Shown here: piece by piece, positions 25,517 to 34,275 of the stretch
Numbering within the stretch: the stretch's first letter is position 1
How the letters are laid out: each line of letters begins with the position of its first letter
From: Clostridiales bacterium
GTDB lineage: Bacteria; Bacillota; Clostridia; Christensenellales; Pumilibacteraceae
NCBI GenBank assembly: GCA_022508465.1
Contig: JAFLVB010000004.1
Span: 1 to 58,049, forward strand
Length of the DNA: 58,049 nt
Direction of reading: 5' to 3'
The notes under the pieces: model-generated
What the model saw: only the letters and a program-made list of their open reading frames with translations
What the model was told of the DNA's origin: nothing
Databases searched by the model: none
Made by a program: the position numbers and the translations under genes

Positions 25517-27269
25517 TTTCATTACCTCCGCGCGTTTGCTGATTGTAAATTTCGCGATACATAGCGTTTGACTTTATAAGCTCGTCGTGCGTACCCGTTG
25601 CCGCAATCTTTCCGTTTTCCATAACGATTATCATATCGGCGTCCTCAACCGAGGCAACACGTTGCGCTATGATGATCTTAGTCGTTTGAGGGATATACGA
25701 CTTAAAGCCTGCGCGAATAAGCGCATCTGTCTTAGTGTCAACCGCACTTGTAGAGTCGTCGAGTATCAAAATCTTAGGCTTTTTAAGTAGCGCGCGGGCA
25801 ATACAAAGTCTTTGTTTTTGTCCGCCCGAAACGTTAGTACCGCCCTGCTCTATCTTGGTGTCGTATCCGTCGGGGAAAGACCTAACAAATTCGTCTGCCT
25901 GCGCGAGCTTGCACGCCTCTACTATCTCCTCGTCGGTGGCGTTTTCGTTACCCCATCTGAGGTTTTCCTTTATAGTACCCGAAAAGAGTACGTTCTTTTG
26001 CAACACCATTGCGACAGAATCTCTTAGTGTCTGTACCGCGTAGTCCTTTACGTCCACACCGCCCACCTTGACCGTGCCTACCGTTGTGTCGTAAAGCCTC
26101 GGTATTAGCTGAACAAGCGACGATTTACTCGAGCCCGTGCCACCCAAAATACCAACCGTCATTCCTGACTTGATATGCAAATCTATATCTTCGAGCGAAT
26201 ATCTTTCGGCAGCTTCGGAGTACTTAAAGCTAACGCCGTCAAAGTCTATCGAACCGTCTTTTACTTCGGTTACCGGACTATCTGAAATTTTAAGCGCAGG
26301 CTCCTCGTTAAGCACTGCGCAAATACGCTTAGCCGATTCAATGGACATGGTGATCATAACGTAGATCATGGACAGCATCATAAGCGACATAAGTATCTGC
26401 ACGCCGTAAACTATAAGCGATGAAATCTGACCGACGCCCACGCCGCCTAAACCGTTGATTGCCATATACGAGCCGCCGAGCAAAACGACAACCATTACTA
26501 TGTACAAGCTCAAATTCATAAGCGGCTGGTTGAACGCAACTATACGCTCTGCCTTTGTAAAGTCGCCCCTTATATTCTCTGCACGAACTCCGAACTTCTC
26601 CTTCTCGTACTCCTCGCGAGAGAAGCCTTTTACTACGCGCATACCGCGTACGTTTTCCTCAATGGATTCGTTGAGCCTGTCGTACTTTTTAAATACGCGT
26701 CTAAATGCCGGCATTGCCGTTTTACCTATAAGGAGCAGTCCAAATGCCAATATGGGTATAACAATTACGAACGCTACCGCCAAAATTCCGCCCATTACCG
26801 CAGCCATTATCGTAGAGAAGATAAGCATAAGCGGCGCACGGACTGCAACACGAATTAACATCATGTACGACATCTGTACGTTGTTTACGTCGGTGGTCAT
26901 ACGCGTAACGAGCGACGACGATGAGAATTTGTCTATATTGATAAAGCTAAACGTTTGAATTTTAGCAAATATATCGTGTCTTAAATTCTTTGCAAAACCT
27001 GCCGAAGCCTTAGCGCACGTTCTTGCAGCAAATGCTCCGCATGCAAGCGACGCAAATGCCATAACTATAAGAATCGCACCATATATAAGTACCTGCTCTA
27101 TATCTATCTCATGAGCAATTCCGTCTGCGCTTGGGCTTAATAACGTTATAAGCGCAGCCGTTATAAACGGCAATAATGCTTCTATTATCGCCTCTCCTAT
27201 AATTAGGATAAGCGTTATAATAGAGGGTTTTTTATATTCTCTAACACACTTAGCCAATCTTTTAATCAT
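25509..27269 (-). CDS. ABC exporter half-transporter with degenerate ATPase site
   Basis: A 586-residue half-transporter with six helices and one ATPase domain. Walker A is GGTGSSKSS, the signature is NVSGGQKQR, and Walker B is ILILDDSTS with Asp in place of the catalytic Glu. That substitution marks the degenerate site of heterodimeric exporters, so the partner encoded downstream would do most of the hydrolysis. The start at 27269 follows AAAGGAGAAAGGA; an earlier in-frame ATG lacks a ribosome site. First gene of the operon; a short inverted repeat upstream may be an operator. Confidence 0.9.
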   Translation of the reverse strand: MIKRLAKCVREYKKPSIITLILIIGEAIIEALLPFITAALITLLSPSADGIAHEIDIEQVLIYGAILIVMAFASLACGAFAARTCAKASAGFAKNLRHDIFAKIQTFSFINIDKFSSSSLVTRMTTDVNNVQMSYMMLIRVAVRAPLMLIFSTIMAAVMGGILAVAFVIVIPILAFGLLLIGKTAMPAFRRVFKKYDRLNESIEENVRGMRVVKGFSREEYEKEKFGVRAENIRGDFTKAERIVAFNQPLMNLSLYIVMVVVLLGGSYMAINGLGGVGVGQISSLIVYGVQILMSLMMLSMIYVMITMSIESAKRICAVLNEEPALKISDSPVTEVKDGSIDFDGVSFKYSEAAERYSLEDIDLHIKSGMTVGILGGTGSSKSSLVQLIPRLYDTTVGTVKVGGVDVKDYAVQTLRDSVAMVLQKNVLFSGTIKENLRWGNENATDEEIVEACKLAQADEFVRSFPDGYDTKIEQGGTNVSGGQKQRLCIARALLKKPKILILDDSTSAVDTKTDALIRAGFKSYIPQTTKIIIAQRVASVEDADMIIVMENGKIAATGTHDELIKSNAMYREIYNQQTRGGNENE

Positions 27270-27310
27270 TCCTTTCTCCTTTAACCATGCCAAAACCGTA
27301 TACTATCTAT

Positions 27311-27331
27311 TGTACTGTTTTTCAGTATACA
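27311..27331. promoter_or_regulatory. Possible operator upstream of the ABC exporter
   Basis: Arms TGTACTG and CAGTATACA flank TTTTT, about 42 nt before the start codon. The size fits a MarR/PadR-type operator. The regulator is unknown. Confidence 0.35.
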
Positions 27332-27620
27332 CTTTTTTTGTGGCAAAGATAAGTCATAAGAATGAATACTGCGTTAAACGGGCAAAGGGCGGTTATTTAT
27401 GCTTACACTAAAAGCAAACCTCGATATAATCCGGTTACAATTGCTTGAGATATTTACAAATCGGTAATGTGTAACCTATTGACTAAAAAACTTTAAGACG
27501 GTTGGGCAATGTTCCTATATAAAATAAATGAGCACCACAAAGGTGCTCTGTTATATGAATATATTATGAACGAAAAGCCTACTGCACGAGAAGTGTAGTG
27601 GGGACTTTATTCAGGACCCA
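27332..27620. other. Gene-free stretch with one small hairpin
   Basis: I see no gene here. A GAGCACC/GGTGCTC hairpin at 27530-27548 may terminate the VWA operon, although it lies about 70 nt past the stop. Confidence 0.4.
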
Positions 27621-29114
27621 TTAATATATCCTTTTCGCTTTTTTTACTATCTCCAAAAATTCTGCTCTGAACTGGTTGCCGTCTGGCTTGGTGCAGTCAA
27701 GCGCGGAAAGCCGTGTAATTACATTTTCAATATTGGCGCTGCCCTTGTATTGGGACTGCCTTAGCACAAGTCCGTACTCTGCCACACAGGCGATAAACAC
27801 GCTATCCTCGTCAGGCGTTTCGTTGTAGTCATCCGTCATAGCCATATCCAATATCGCAATGTTCTCGTTTGTTTGGGGTGACTTAAACCTAACCTCACAG
27901 ATAGCGACGCTGCCGGATGCGTTCTCCTTTAGCTCAACCTCGTACAGCGCGGTTACGGTGTGTCCGGAACCGATTTCGCCTGCATCATTTTGCTCGTCAT
28001 CAAACTCCTCCTGCGACATCATTTTGCTTTCGTAACCGAGCAATCTGTATTTTTCCACGGTGTCGGCATTAAAGGTGACACCCATTTTAGCGTCCTTAGC
28101 AACCACATTGAACGTGCCACCAAGCTCCTCCACAAGCACCTTGCGCGCCTCTGCCACGCTGTCCAGATATGCATAGTTGCCGTTACCGTTTTCGGCGAGC
28201 GTCTTCATGGTTGTATCGTTGGTGTTATACATGCCCACACCCAAAACCGACAGATATATGCCGCTGTCTCTCTTTTGAGATATCAAGCTTTCAAGCTCTC
28301 GCTTGCTTGACGCGCCCACGTTAAAATCGCCGTCAGTTGCAAGTATTACTCTATTGTTTGCCTCCTCCGAGTAATATCGCTCGGCTAATTCGTACGCCTT
28401 TTGAATGCCGCCTTGGCCGTTTGTGGATCCGTTTGCTACCAAATCCTGCAAGACATTGCAAATTTGTATCTTGTTGCTGCCGATTTCACCGCTTAGCGCA
28501 ACACGGCTATCACCTGCATACGTCACGATAGAAACGGTGTCATCGGCGCTTAAAGATTCGGTCAGCATAGAAAATGATTGCTGTATAAGCCCCAGCCTAT
28601 CGTCGCCGTACATTGAGCCGGACGTATCAATCAAAAACACTATATTGTTGGGCTTTTCGGAAAACGCGACTTCCTCCGCCGCAACGCCTATGCTAAGCAG
28701 CTTATGCGCGTCGTTCCACGGGCAGTCAAACAGCTTGCTCGATATTGCCAAGGCGTCGCCTTCCTCAGGGCGAACATAGTCATACGAAAAATAGTTGATA
28801 TATTCTTCCAGGCGCACCGATCCGGAAGCGACCTTTCTACCTTCGTTGATTATTCTGCGCATGTATGAATACGATGCGGTGTTTCGGTCGAGCGAAAAGT
28901 ATGAATCGGGTGTGATTGCCGGCGACATAAAGTCACGCTCTATAATATCTTCCGTTTGATAGTTCTCAAGCTCGCCTATTTGAGGTATCATATCCCCTAC
29001 TGCACTATTGGGAATGTCGTACATTCCCCCATTCGGTGCTGCGTTACACGCCATAAGCAAGCAGATGCCGAGTGCAAGTGCGCAAATTGCAGAAAGAATT
29101 TTTTTTGCTTTCAT
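27621..29114 (-). CDS. von Willebrand factor A domain lipoprotein (YfbK-like)
   Basis: A 497-residue lipoprotein. The signal peptide ends at MAC (about residue 23). Residues 60-140 match the N-terminal region of YfbK-type proteins (RRIINEGRKVASGSVRLEEYINYFSY-like). A VWA domain follows from about 155 with an intact metal-ion (MIDAS) site: DTSGSM, then a Thr in STNGQGG and ATDGDFN. The C-terminal 150 residues correspond to the DUF3520-type region. It lies downstream of a sigma factor and an anti-sigma-like protein in one operon, which suggests an envelope sensing or surface-binding role; the ligand is unknown. Confidence 0.88.
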   Translation of the reverse strand: MKAKKILSAICALALGICLLMACNAAPNGGMYDIPNSAVGDMIPQIGELENYQTEDIIERDFMSPAITPDSYFSLDRNTASYSYMRRIINEGRKVASGSVRLEEYINYFSYDYVRPEEGDALAISSKLFDCPWNDAHKLLSIGVAAEEVAFSEKPNNIVFLIDTSGSMYGDDRLGLIQQSFSMLTESLSADDTVSIVTYAGDSRVALSGEIGSNKIQICNVLQDLVANGSTNGQGGIQKAYELAERYYSEEANNRVILATDGDFNVGASSKRELESLISQKRDSGIYLSVLGVGMYNTNDTTMKTLAENGNGNYAYLDSVAEARKVLVEELGGTFNVVAKDAKMGVTFNADTVEKYRLLGYESKMMSQEEFDDEQNDAGEIGSGHTVTALYEVELKENASGSVAICEVRFKSPQTNENIAILDMAMTDDYNETPDEDSVFIACVAEYGLVLRQSQYKGSANIENVITRLSALDCTKPDGNQFRAEFLEIVKKAKRIY

Positions 29115-29213
29115 AATTTTTCTCCTTTTTACGGAAAGCCATTCGCCTTTCCACTCTTTTACAAATACAACACCATATATCGGCCTTTTGTCTCATTAAT
29201 TTAAAATTTTTTA

Positions 29214-29891
29214 TTAAGTATTTACAAGATATTGGGCAATATCTTGCGCGCCGTAAACGTTGCCCATAGCAGAAACATAATAATTGTACTCGTCGGTTTT
29301 TCGATATGCCATAGTCACATATTCGCCTTGAATGTAATCGGTGTCATATTTGTACCCCGTGCCGAGCATTAAATGTTTATACTCCGCAGCCAACTCCTTG
29401 CCTGCGTAATCAGATTTTTCAGCAACGACAGACATTTGAATGTTGCCACCGTTGTAACTAATGCCAAGCACCGCCTTTAAATATACAAACTCACCCGATT
29501 CCTTAATGTAGCACGCGTAGTAACTCTGGCTGAATATTTTGGCATCTGACGAAATGTTAATGTTTAAATAGTCGGCAGCAAAACTTGCGTCCACTTTTCT
29601 TGCCCTAACCTCGCTTATGCTGTAGTTCGTAATGCTCGGAACGGCCGGGGGATCGGAAGTATTATTTCCGCCAATAACGCCTAAAATGTTTATGCCTATA
29701 AACGCCGTCACAGCAAAAATAGCCACCAAAAAAACACCGCATGCCGCAGCAAGCCTGCCCCAAATATCCGCCCTGCGTTTTTGTTTAGCACGCATCTGCG
29801 CTATTGCCTTGTCTGCAAGGTGCGTATTCGGTTGGAGCGACGACGCGTAGTCGTCGAACAACTGTTCGATTTGTTTGTCTTTTTCGTTCAT
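29214..29891 (-). CDS. Single-pass membrane protein, probable anti-sigma factor
   Basis: A 225-residue protein. Residues 1-45 are cytosolic and charged (QIEQLFDDYASSLQPNTHLADKAI), one membrane helix lies at about 50-75, and the rest is an extracytoplasmic beta-rich domain. This topology, plus a position 17 nt after an ECF sigma gene, fits an anti-sigma factor. It shows no clear zinc-binding anti-sigma motif (no HxxxCxxC), so it is not of the ZAS type. The ATG at 29891 follows a GTG that could also serve as the start. Confidence 0.65.
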   Translation of the reverse strand: MNEKDKQIEQLFDDYASSLQPNTHLADKAIAQMRAKQKRRADIWGRLAAACGVFLVAIFAVTAFIGINILGVIGGNNTSDPPAVPSITNYSISEVRARKVDASFAADYLNINISSDAKIFSQSYYACYIKESGEFVYLKAVLGISYNGGNIQMSVVAEKSDYAGKELAAEYKHLMLGTGYKYDTDYIQGEYVTMAYRKTDEYNYYVSAMGNVYGAQDIAQYLVNT

Positions 29892-29908
29892 CACTTTTTA
29901 TAACCCTT

Positions 29909-30454
29909 TTAATGTTGCTTCTGTCCCGATTCTGATAAAAATAAGCGCATTTTTTCTTCCGCTTTAATAATTTTGCGCGATATAGTTGATTTATCAATGC
30001 CCGTAGCCTTAGCGCTGTCTCGCACGGTGTAGTCCATAAAGTACTTTTGATATATAAGAAGTTTTTCTTGCTTGTCAAGCACACTCATAGCTAGCTCCAC
30101 AGTCAAGCTTGTCGTCGACTTTTCTGCAACATCAATTGTATCGGACATATCGAAAAGCTCGTCTATATTTGTAGTAGGTTTGATTTTTCGCAAAGTGTTT
30201 AGCGCGGTGTTGTGAACTATCTTGCAAATCCAGGCATAACCGTTGCCGCGTTTAAATCGATGCGCCTTGTTTATAATCTTGATAAAGCTTTCCTGCACGA
30301 CATCTTCGGCAAGAGCCCAATCGCGCATAATGGAGCGTGCTACGGAAAGCATGCGCGACGAAATCAGCCGCGCCAGTTCGTTTAGCGCCGCCTCGTCGCC
30401 GTTTGCAATCCGTGCTATAAGCCTGTTTATACTTTGTATCATTTCTTTCGTCAT
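29909..30454 (-). CDS. ECF-type RNA polymerase sigma factor
   Basis: A 181-residue sigma-70 family protein. Region 2 is at 25-90 (LARSIMRDWALAEDVVQESFIKI is the region 2.3-2.4 type helix, here VARSIMRDWALAEDVVQ) and region 4 is at 115-170 (YFMDYTVRDSAKATGIDKSTIS). It would direct polymerase to a stress regulon and is probably held inactive by the membrane protein encoded next. The -10 element lies only 10 nt before the first ATG, so the mRNA may be nearly leaderless or start at Met5. First gene of the operon. Confidence 0.9.
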   Translation of the reverse strand: MTKEMIQSINRLIARIANGDEAALNELARLISSRMLSVARSIMRDWALAEDVVQESFIKIINKAHRFKRGNGYAWICKIVHNTALNTLRKIKPTTNIDELFDMSDTIDVAEKSTTSLTVELAMSVLDKQEKLLIYQKYFMDYTVRDSAKATGIDKSTISRKIIKAEEKMRLFLSESGQKQH

Positions 30455-30463
30455 GCTAAAGGC

Positions 30464-30490
30464 AGTATATCAGTAAGACAATTTTGTCAA
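30464..30490 (-). promoter_or_regulatory. Possible promoter of the ECF operon
   Basis: TTGACA (30490-30485) and TATACT (30469-30464) are separated by 15 nt, shorter than elsewhere in the window, and lie almost at the start codon. Confidence 0.45.
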
Positions 30491-30650
30491 TATTTGCATA
30501 AATGTATTTTTTATGCCTTTAATTATAACACATATCACCGCCGTTTTGTCCCACTTAATTTAAAAAAGTTGAAATTCTTCGACGTAAAAAACATTCCTCC
30601 GCAGGAATTTCATTCCGATACAGCGGAGTATAACTTGCAGGTAATTATAA

Positions 30651-30687
30651 CTGTGGGGCTTGCGATTCCTTATCGCAAGCCCCACAA
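30651..30687 (-). terminator. Strong hairpin downstream of the purF homologue
   Basis: TGTGGGGCTTGCGAT and ATCGCAAGCCCCACA form a 15-bp perfect stem. No long T tract follows, so it could be a terminator or an mRNA-stabilising hairpin. The rest of 30491-30801 shows nothing I can name. Confidence 0.6.
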
Positions 30688-30801
30688 GAGTGCTCTTATT
30701 TTTTTAATTAACTTATTATTGTTAGCTTCTCACCCTTTGCGCGGAAAACATGTTTGTCCTTCCGCTATGCTGCGACACAACCATGGATGCACGTCTCGTT
30801 G

Positions 30802-32208
30802 CTATTCCTTACCATTCCAGCAATAGGTGCACAGCTTGCAGGGAGAAATGCCCACAGACTCAACCATATCGTCAAGGCGATGGAAACCCAGCGACGTGAA
30901 TTTGAGTTGCTTGGAAATCTCTTCCACCATTTCCGCGTAGTTGCGGCTGTCCGGATTGGCGTAATCATCCAGAATCTTGCGGCTAACGTTCGGTCCTTCG
31001 CGGTCCTGAATTATGCGGCGTGTGATAAGATCAAGCTCTGAATCGGCGCGGGAGAAGTTAAGATACTTGCAGCCAAACAACAGAGGCGGACATGCAGGTC
31101 GGATATGAACCTCTTTTGCCCCACTCTTGTATAAAAGCTCGGTCGTTTCCCTAAGCTGGGTGCCGCGAACTATTGAATCGTCAATCAGCAATAGCCTCTG
31201 ATCATGAATGATATCCGGTACCGGAACGAGTTTCATGCGGGCTATAAGGTTGCGCTGGCTCTGCTTTGTAGGCATGAACGAGCGCGGCCATGTCGGCGTA
31301 TACTTGATAAACGGACGTGCAAACGGAATACCCGATTCGTTTGCATAACCGACGGCGTGCGCAGTACCCGAGTCGGGAACACCTGCTACAATATCGGTTT
31401 TTACGTTATCGCGACGAGCAAGCGCCGCACCACAGCGGTAGCGCATTGCCTCAACGTTGATGCCCTCGTATGTCGATGTCGGATAGCCGTAATAAACCCA
31501 CAGGAAGGAACAAATCTTCATTTCTTCCTTAGGCTCCAAGACGGTTTCTACACCCTCGGGAGTCATAAAGACGATTTCGGCCGGCTTAAGCTCTCGATAA
31601 TCGCTGTAGCCGAGGTTGAAGTATGCAAAACTTTCAAACGATACGCAATAGGCACCCTTCTTTTGTCCTATAGCGAGCGGCGTACGACCACGGTAATCCC
31701 TTGCGGCATAAATGCCATCGGGAGTCATGACGAGCATGGACATCGAGCCATCAATCATTTCCTGCGCAAAGCGAATACCTTCGACAATGTCGTTTTTCTG
31801 ATTGATAAGCGCTGCAACCAACTCGGTGGCATTGATAGTTCCGCCACTTGTTTCGAGGAAGTGAGTTCTTCCTGCCTTAAACGCTTGATCGGTAAGCTCG
31901 TCTAAATTATTTATTCTGCCTACCGTAGTAATGGCAAAGCTACCGAGGTGTGATCTCACGAGCAAAGGCTGAGGCTCGCTGTCAGAGATACAACCGATGC
32001 CGAGGTTGCCTTTAAGCTCCAAAAAGTCCTTTTCAAACTTGGTGCGGAAGGGCGAATTTTCTATATTGTGAATGGCACGGTCAAAACCCTTTTCTCCGTA
32101 AACCGCCATTCCTCCTCGCCGTGTGCCGAGATGAGAATGATAGTCTGTTCCGAAGAACAAGTCAAATACACAATCCGATTTGGAAACTACTCCAAAGATA
32201 CCACTCAT
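30802..32208 (-). CDS. Amidophosphoribosyltransferase-like protein (PurF homologue) with Ser at the nucleophile position
   Basis: A 468-residue protein with an N-terminal glutamine amidotransferase (Ntn) domain and a C-terminal phosphoribosyltransferase domain. The PRPP loop LLIDDSIVRGTQL and the C-terminal CKLCTYCWNG match PurF. Canonical PurF begins MCGI, and Cys becomes residue 1 after Met removal; here the start is MSGIFGVVS, so Ser replaces the catalytic Cys. Related MSG-type homologues are known in some anaerobes. It may use free ammonia, use Ser as an Ntn nucleophile, or act on another substrate. It is expressed from a tandem-promoter leader and is not in a pur operon. AGAGG precedes the ATG. 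Confidence 0.85.
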   Translation of the reverse strand: MSGIFGVVSKSDCVFDLFFGTDYHSHLGTRRGGMAVYGEKGFDRAIHNIENSPFRTKFEKDFLELKGNLGIGCISDSEPQPLLVRSHLGSFAITTVGRINNLDELTDQAFKAGRTHFLETSGGTINATELVAALINQKNDIVEGIRFAQEMIDGSMSMLVMTPDGIYAARDYRGRTPLAIGQKKGAYCVSFESFAYFNLGYSDYRELKPAEIVFMTPEGVETVLEPKEEMKICSFLWVYYGYPTSTYEGINVEAMRYRCGAALARRDNVKTDIVAGVPDSGTAHAVGYANESGIPFARPFIKYTPTWPRSFMPTKQSQRNLIARMKLVPVPDIIHDQRLLLIDDSIVRGTQLRETTELLYKSGAKEVHIRPACPPLLFGCKYLNFSRADSELDLITRRIIQDREGPNVSRKILDDYANPDSRNYAEMVEEISKQLKFTSLGFHRLDDMVESVGISPCKLCTYCWNGKE

Positions 32209-32229
32209 AAATAATTACCTCTTTTGATA

Positions 32230-32420
32230 AATGTAAATCGCTTTTGCGACGGCAAATATATTATACCATAAGCAAAGATATTTTTGCGCAGCCGTCAAGG
32301 CATTTGCCATTCGCAGGACTTTAAGGTCCGAGAATAAAAAACCGTTAGGTTTTTACGTCGCTTTTGCGACGGCAAATATGACGGCAAATATATTATACTA
32401 CCCTCTCACAAAAAAATCAA
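32230..32420 (-). promoter_or_regulatory. Tandem promoter/leader of the purF homologue
   Basis: P1 is TTGATT (32420-32415), 17 nt, TATAAT (32397-32392). Its transcript soon meets a CGTCGC/GCGACG hairpin and an intrinsic terminator (AAAAACC/GGTTTTTT near 32355-32333). A second TATAAT (32265-32260, preceded by TATGG) starts a copy of the same leader without the terminator. The segment CCTTGACGGCTGCGCAAAA between them recurs at 49625. Confidence 0.6.
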
Positions 32421-32603
32421 TAACATAACTAACTTTTTTTGTGAAAAAAATAGTTAATTGCTTTAGTTTTAAGCTGCCCCCTAAGCCTAACCTTTATAAT
32501 TCGTTTTAGGGCTTATTGGCGTAAGGCGGATGTAATTATTCGTAAGATTTTGTAGTTTTTGCCGAGGTCTATACCAAAAAACTAACTATTTTAATAAAAA
32601 GTA

Positions 32604-32632
32604 TTGACAAAATGCCGATTTAGTAGTATAAT
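32604..32632 (+). promoter_or_regulatory. Promoter of tmRNA
   Basis: TTGACA-N17-TATAAT, ending 12 nt before the mature 5' end. Confidence 0.88.
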
Positions 32633-32644
32633 TCTTTCACTTAC

Positions 32645-33009
32645 GGGGGTGTATTGGTTTCGACGGGGTTCTGTAAGGCTGAATATAAGCATGTGGTAGT
32701 GCGGCTACCTTAAAACGCAAATCAAAATAAACGCTAATAATCAAAAAACTGCAAGACCCGCTCTTGCGTTAGCTGCTTAATTTATCTTAGCAGTCGTTAC
32801 ACTGTCTTCCCTGCCGAGGGAGCTGTAATGTCAATCAGGCAGGCTACGGCTGATAAGTAGCGGCCCTCACTTATCAGCGGAATCTTAGGCCATGGGACAT
32901 ATGGATTCGTTTGCTAAAAGTATGTCCTAAGACAATAAGCAAACTAAACATGTAGAAGATTCAGTCAGAGGGATTTCGGAAGGGAGTTCGACTCTCCCCA
33001 CCTCCACCA
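32645..33009 (+). ncRNA. ssrA: Transfer-messenger RNA (tmRNA)
   Basis: The 5' end GGGGGTG pairs with CACCTCC before the 3' ACCA, forming the tRNA-like acceptor stem, and the T arm GGAGTTCGACTCTCC is present. The resume codon is the GCT at 32733. The encoded tag reads ANNQKTARPALALAA and ends at TAA 32778-32780, with the usual ALAA degradation signal. It rescues stalled ribosomes with SmpB. The last 15 nt recur at 33221-33235. Confidence 0.95.
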
Positions 33010-33235
33010 GCAGCGTGACGCTGCACCCATTGTCGCATCACAGCGCAGCGGAAGAGCAAGCTTTATTTCCGCGTAGCAGATGCAGACCATAAATATAAAA
33101 GCTACTCAAAGTAAACCTTTATATTTATTAAACAGGGAACATGCGCAAAAAAGCAGTGGGCGACCCAAGGAGCGCAGTGCTCAGCCGAGCCCAAGGCGAA
33201 CGCCACGAAGTACTGTCCGTTCCCCACCTCCACCA
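33010..33235 (+). repeat. Element bounded by a copy of the tmRNA 3' end
   Basis: TCCCCACCTCCACCA ends tmRNA (32995-33009) and recurs at 33221-33235. Just after tmRNA lies a GCAGCG/CGCTGC hairpin. Just before the copy is the CGAACGCCACGAAGTAC module that is dispersed in the window. Same organisation as behind tRNA-Arg and tRNA-Ser. Confidence 0.65.
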
Positions 33236-33308
33236 CTGAAAATTAATACCCAAAGAGGTGTTATCTTTCGTGTTACAGAGTTCAGCGTTCAAATCACTGT
33301 TCGTGCGC

Positions 33309-33324
33309 GCAAACGTAGTTTGCG
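33309..33324. repeat. Palindromic 16-mer, left copy
   Basis: GCAAACGTAGTTTGCG, identical to 34120-34135. The two copies bracket the 33530 gene. Confidence 0.7.
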
Positions 33325-33529
33325 GTTTACCAAGGTTTCCCCTTGAAAACAGAATATCATCATTATATTTATCTCATATTGAAATGCACATTAATATTTA
33401 TATTATATGAATATAGAATGAACGAATCATTAAAATAGAAGCAGGCAAAGGAATAATCTTGAAAAGTAGGCACAATTTATCCCGAAATACTTTATTAATG
33501 TATAACAATAAATTGGAGCAAATGACAAA

Positions 33530-34117
33530 ATGGACGAACTCAAATTTAAAGGAACAGAAACGCAAGTCTGCAAAAAATTAGTTAAAGCAGGAATTGGCAA
33601 AGACGAAAATGAAGCCAAGCAATTCCTTAACAATTTAATAAGAAATAAACAAATACTTTCTGATAGTGAATCAGCAAATATGGAGTATTATTTTTCATCC
33701 GGTAGCTATAACCCTGGAGTTCACTATTTTATGACACCTTCTTATAATTATTATATTAGTGTTAAATTCACAACAATTTTTATCATTGCTACCATATTTG
33801 ACATTACTTTAACAAAAGGCTTTGTCTCATCAGCAACCAGCTTCCTTGGAATTCAAAAACAAGGCATAGTTAAGCTGGACGAAAATAATGGAGAAAAATG
33901 TATAGCAAAACAGACCGCTCTAACAAAAAATAAAATCGGAACCCAAGATATTTTATCAGAAAATAACGGTCAATGTTGCAATAAAAATTTCAAATGTCAA
34001 TTTAATATTGAAGGTATATGCCATTGCGATAATTCAAATATTATAACAATTTATGAGAACTTAACTCAGAAGGGCGTATTTAAAAAGCACGAAAATAAGT
34101 ATAAATTTAACTTCTAA
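33530..34117 (+). CDS. Small Cys-rich protein of unknown function
   Basis: I do not recognise this 195-residue protein. Residues 1-45 look like a small helical (possibly winged-helix) domain: FKGTETQVCKKLVKAGIGK and EAKQFLNNLIRNKQI. Residues 80-100 are hydrophobic and could be one membrane helix. A Cys-rich segment at about 147-165 (CCNKNFKCQFNIEGICHC) could bind metal. The C-terminus (ENLTQKGVFKKHENKYKF) again looks winged-helix-like. The gene is AT-rich compared with its neighbours and is bracketed by the palindromic 16-mers and by copies of the tmRNA flank, so it is probably mobile cargo. GGAG lies 11 nt before the ATG. Confidence 0.6.
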   Translation: MDELKFKGTETQVCKKLVKAGIGKDENEAKQFLNNLIRNKQILSDSESANMEYYFSSGSYNPGVHYFMTPSYNYYISVKFTTIFIIATIFDITLTKGFVSSATSFLGIQKQGIVKLDENNGEKCIAKQTALTKNKIGTQDILSENNGQCCNKNFKCQFNIEGICHCDNSNIITIYENLTQKGVFKKHENKYKFNF

Positions 34118-34119
34118 TT

Positions 34120-34135
34120 GCAAACGTAGTTTGCG
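34120..34135. repeat. Palindromic 16-mer, right copy
   Basis: Identical to 33309-33324, 3 nt after the stop of the 33530 gene. Confidence 0.7.
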
Positions 34136-34185
34136 TACGCCATTCATTAAATTGATAAAAAATCGATTTAGATTACACTTCTACA

Positions 34186-34275
34186 AGCAGCGTGACGCGG
34201 CCCCCCCAAAATCGCATTTTTACTATGCGGAAACCTAAACATTATTTCCGCGTAGCAAATGCAGATTTGCCACCG
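34186..34275 (+). repeat. Diverged copy of the tmRNA 3' flank
   Basis: AGCAGCGTGACGC, a GCGGAA...TTCCGC stem, TTATTTCCGCGTAGCA and ATGCAGA occur in the same order as at 33008-33092. Confidence 0.65.

Noticed and set aside
33080-33346. 88-codon plus-strand frame after tmRNA
   Set aside because: It is rich in Arg and Pro, crosses the copied tmRNA end and repeat module, and has no ribosome site.
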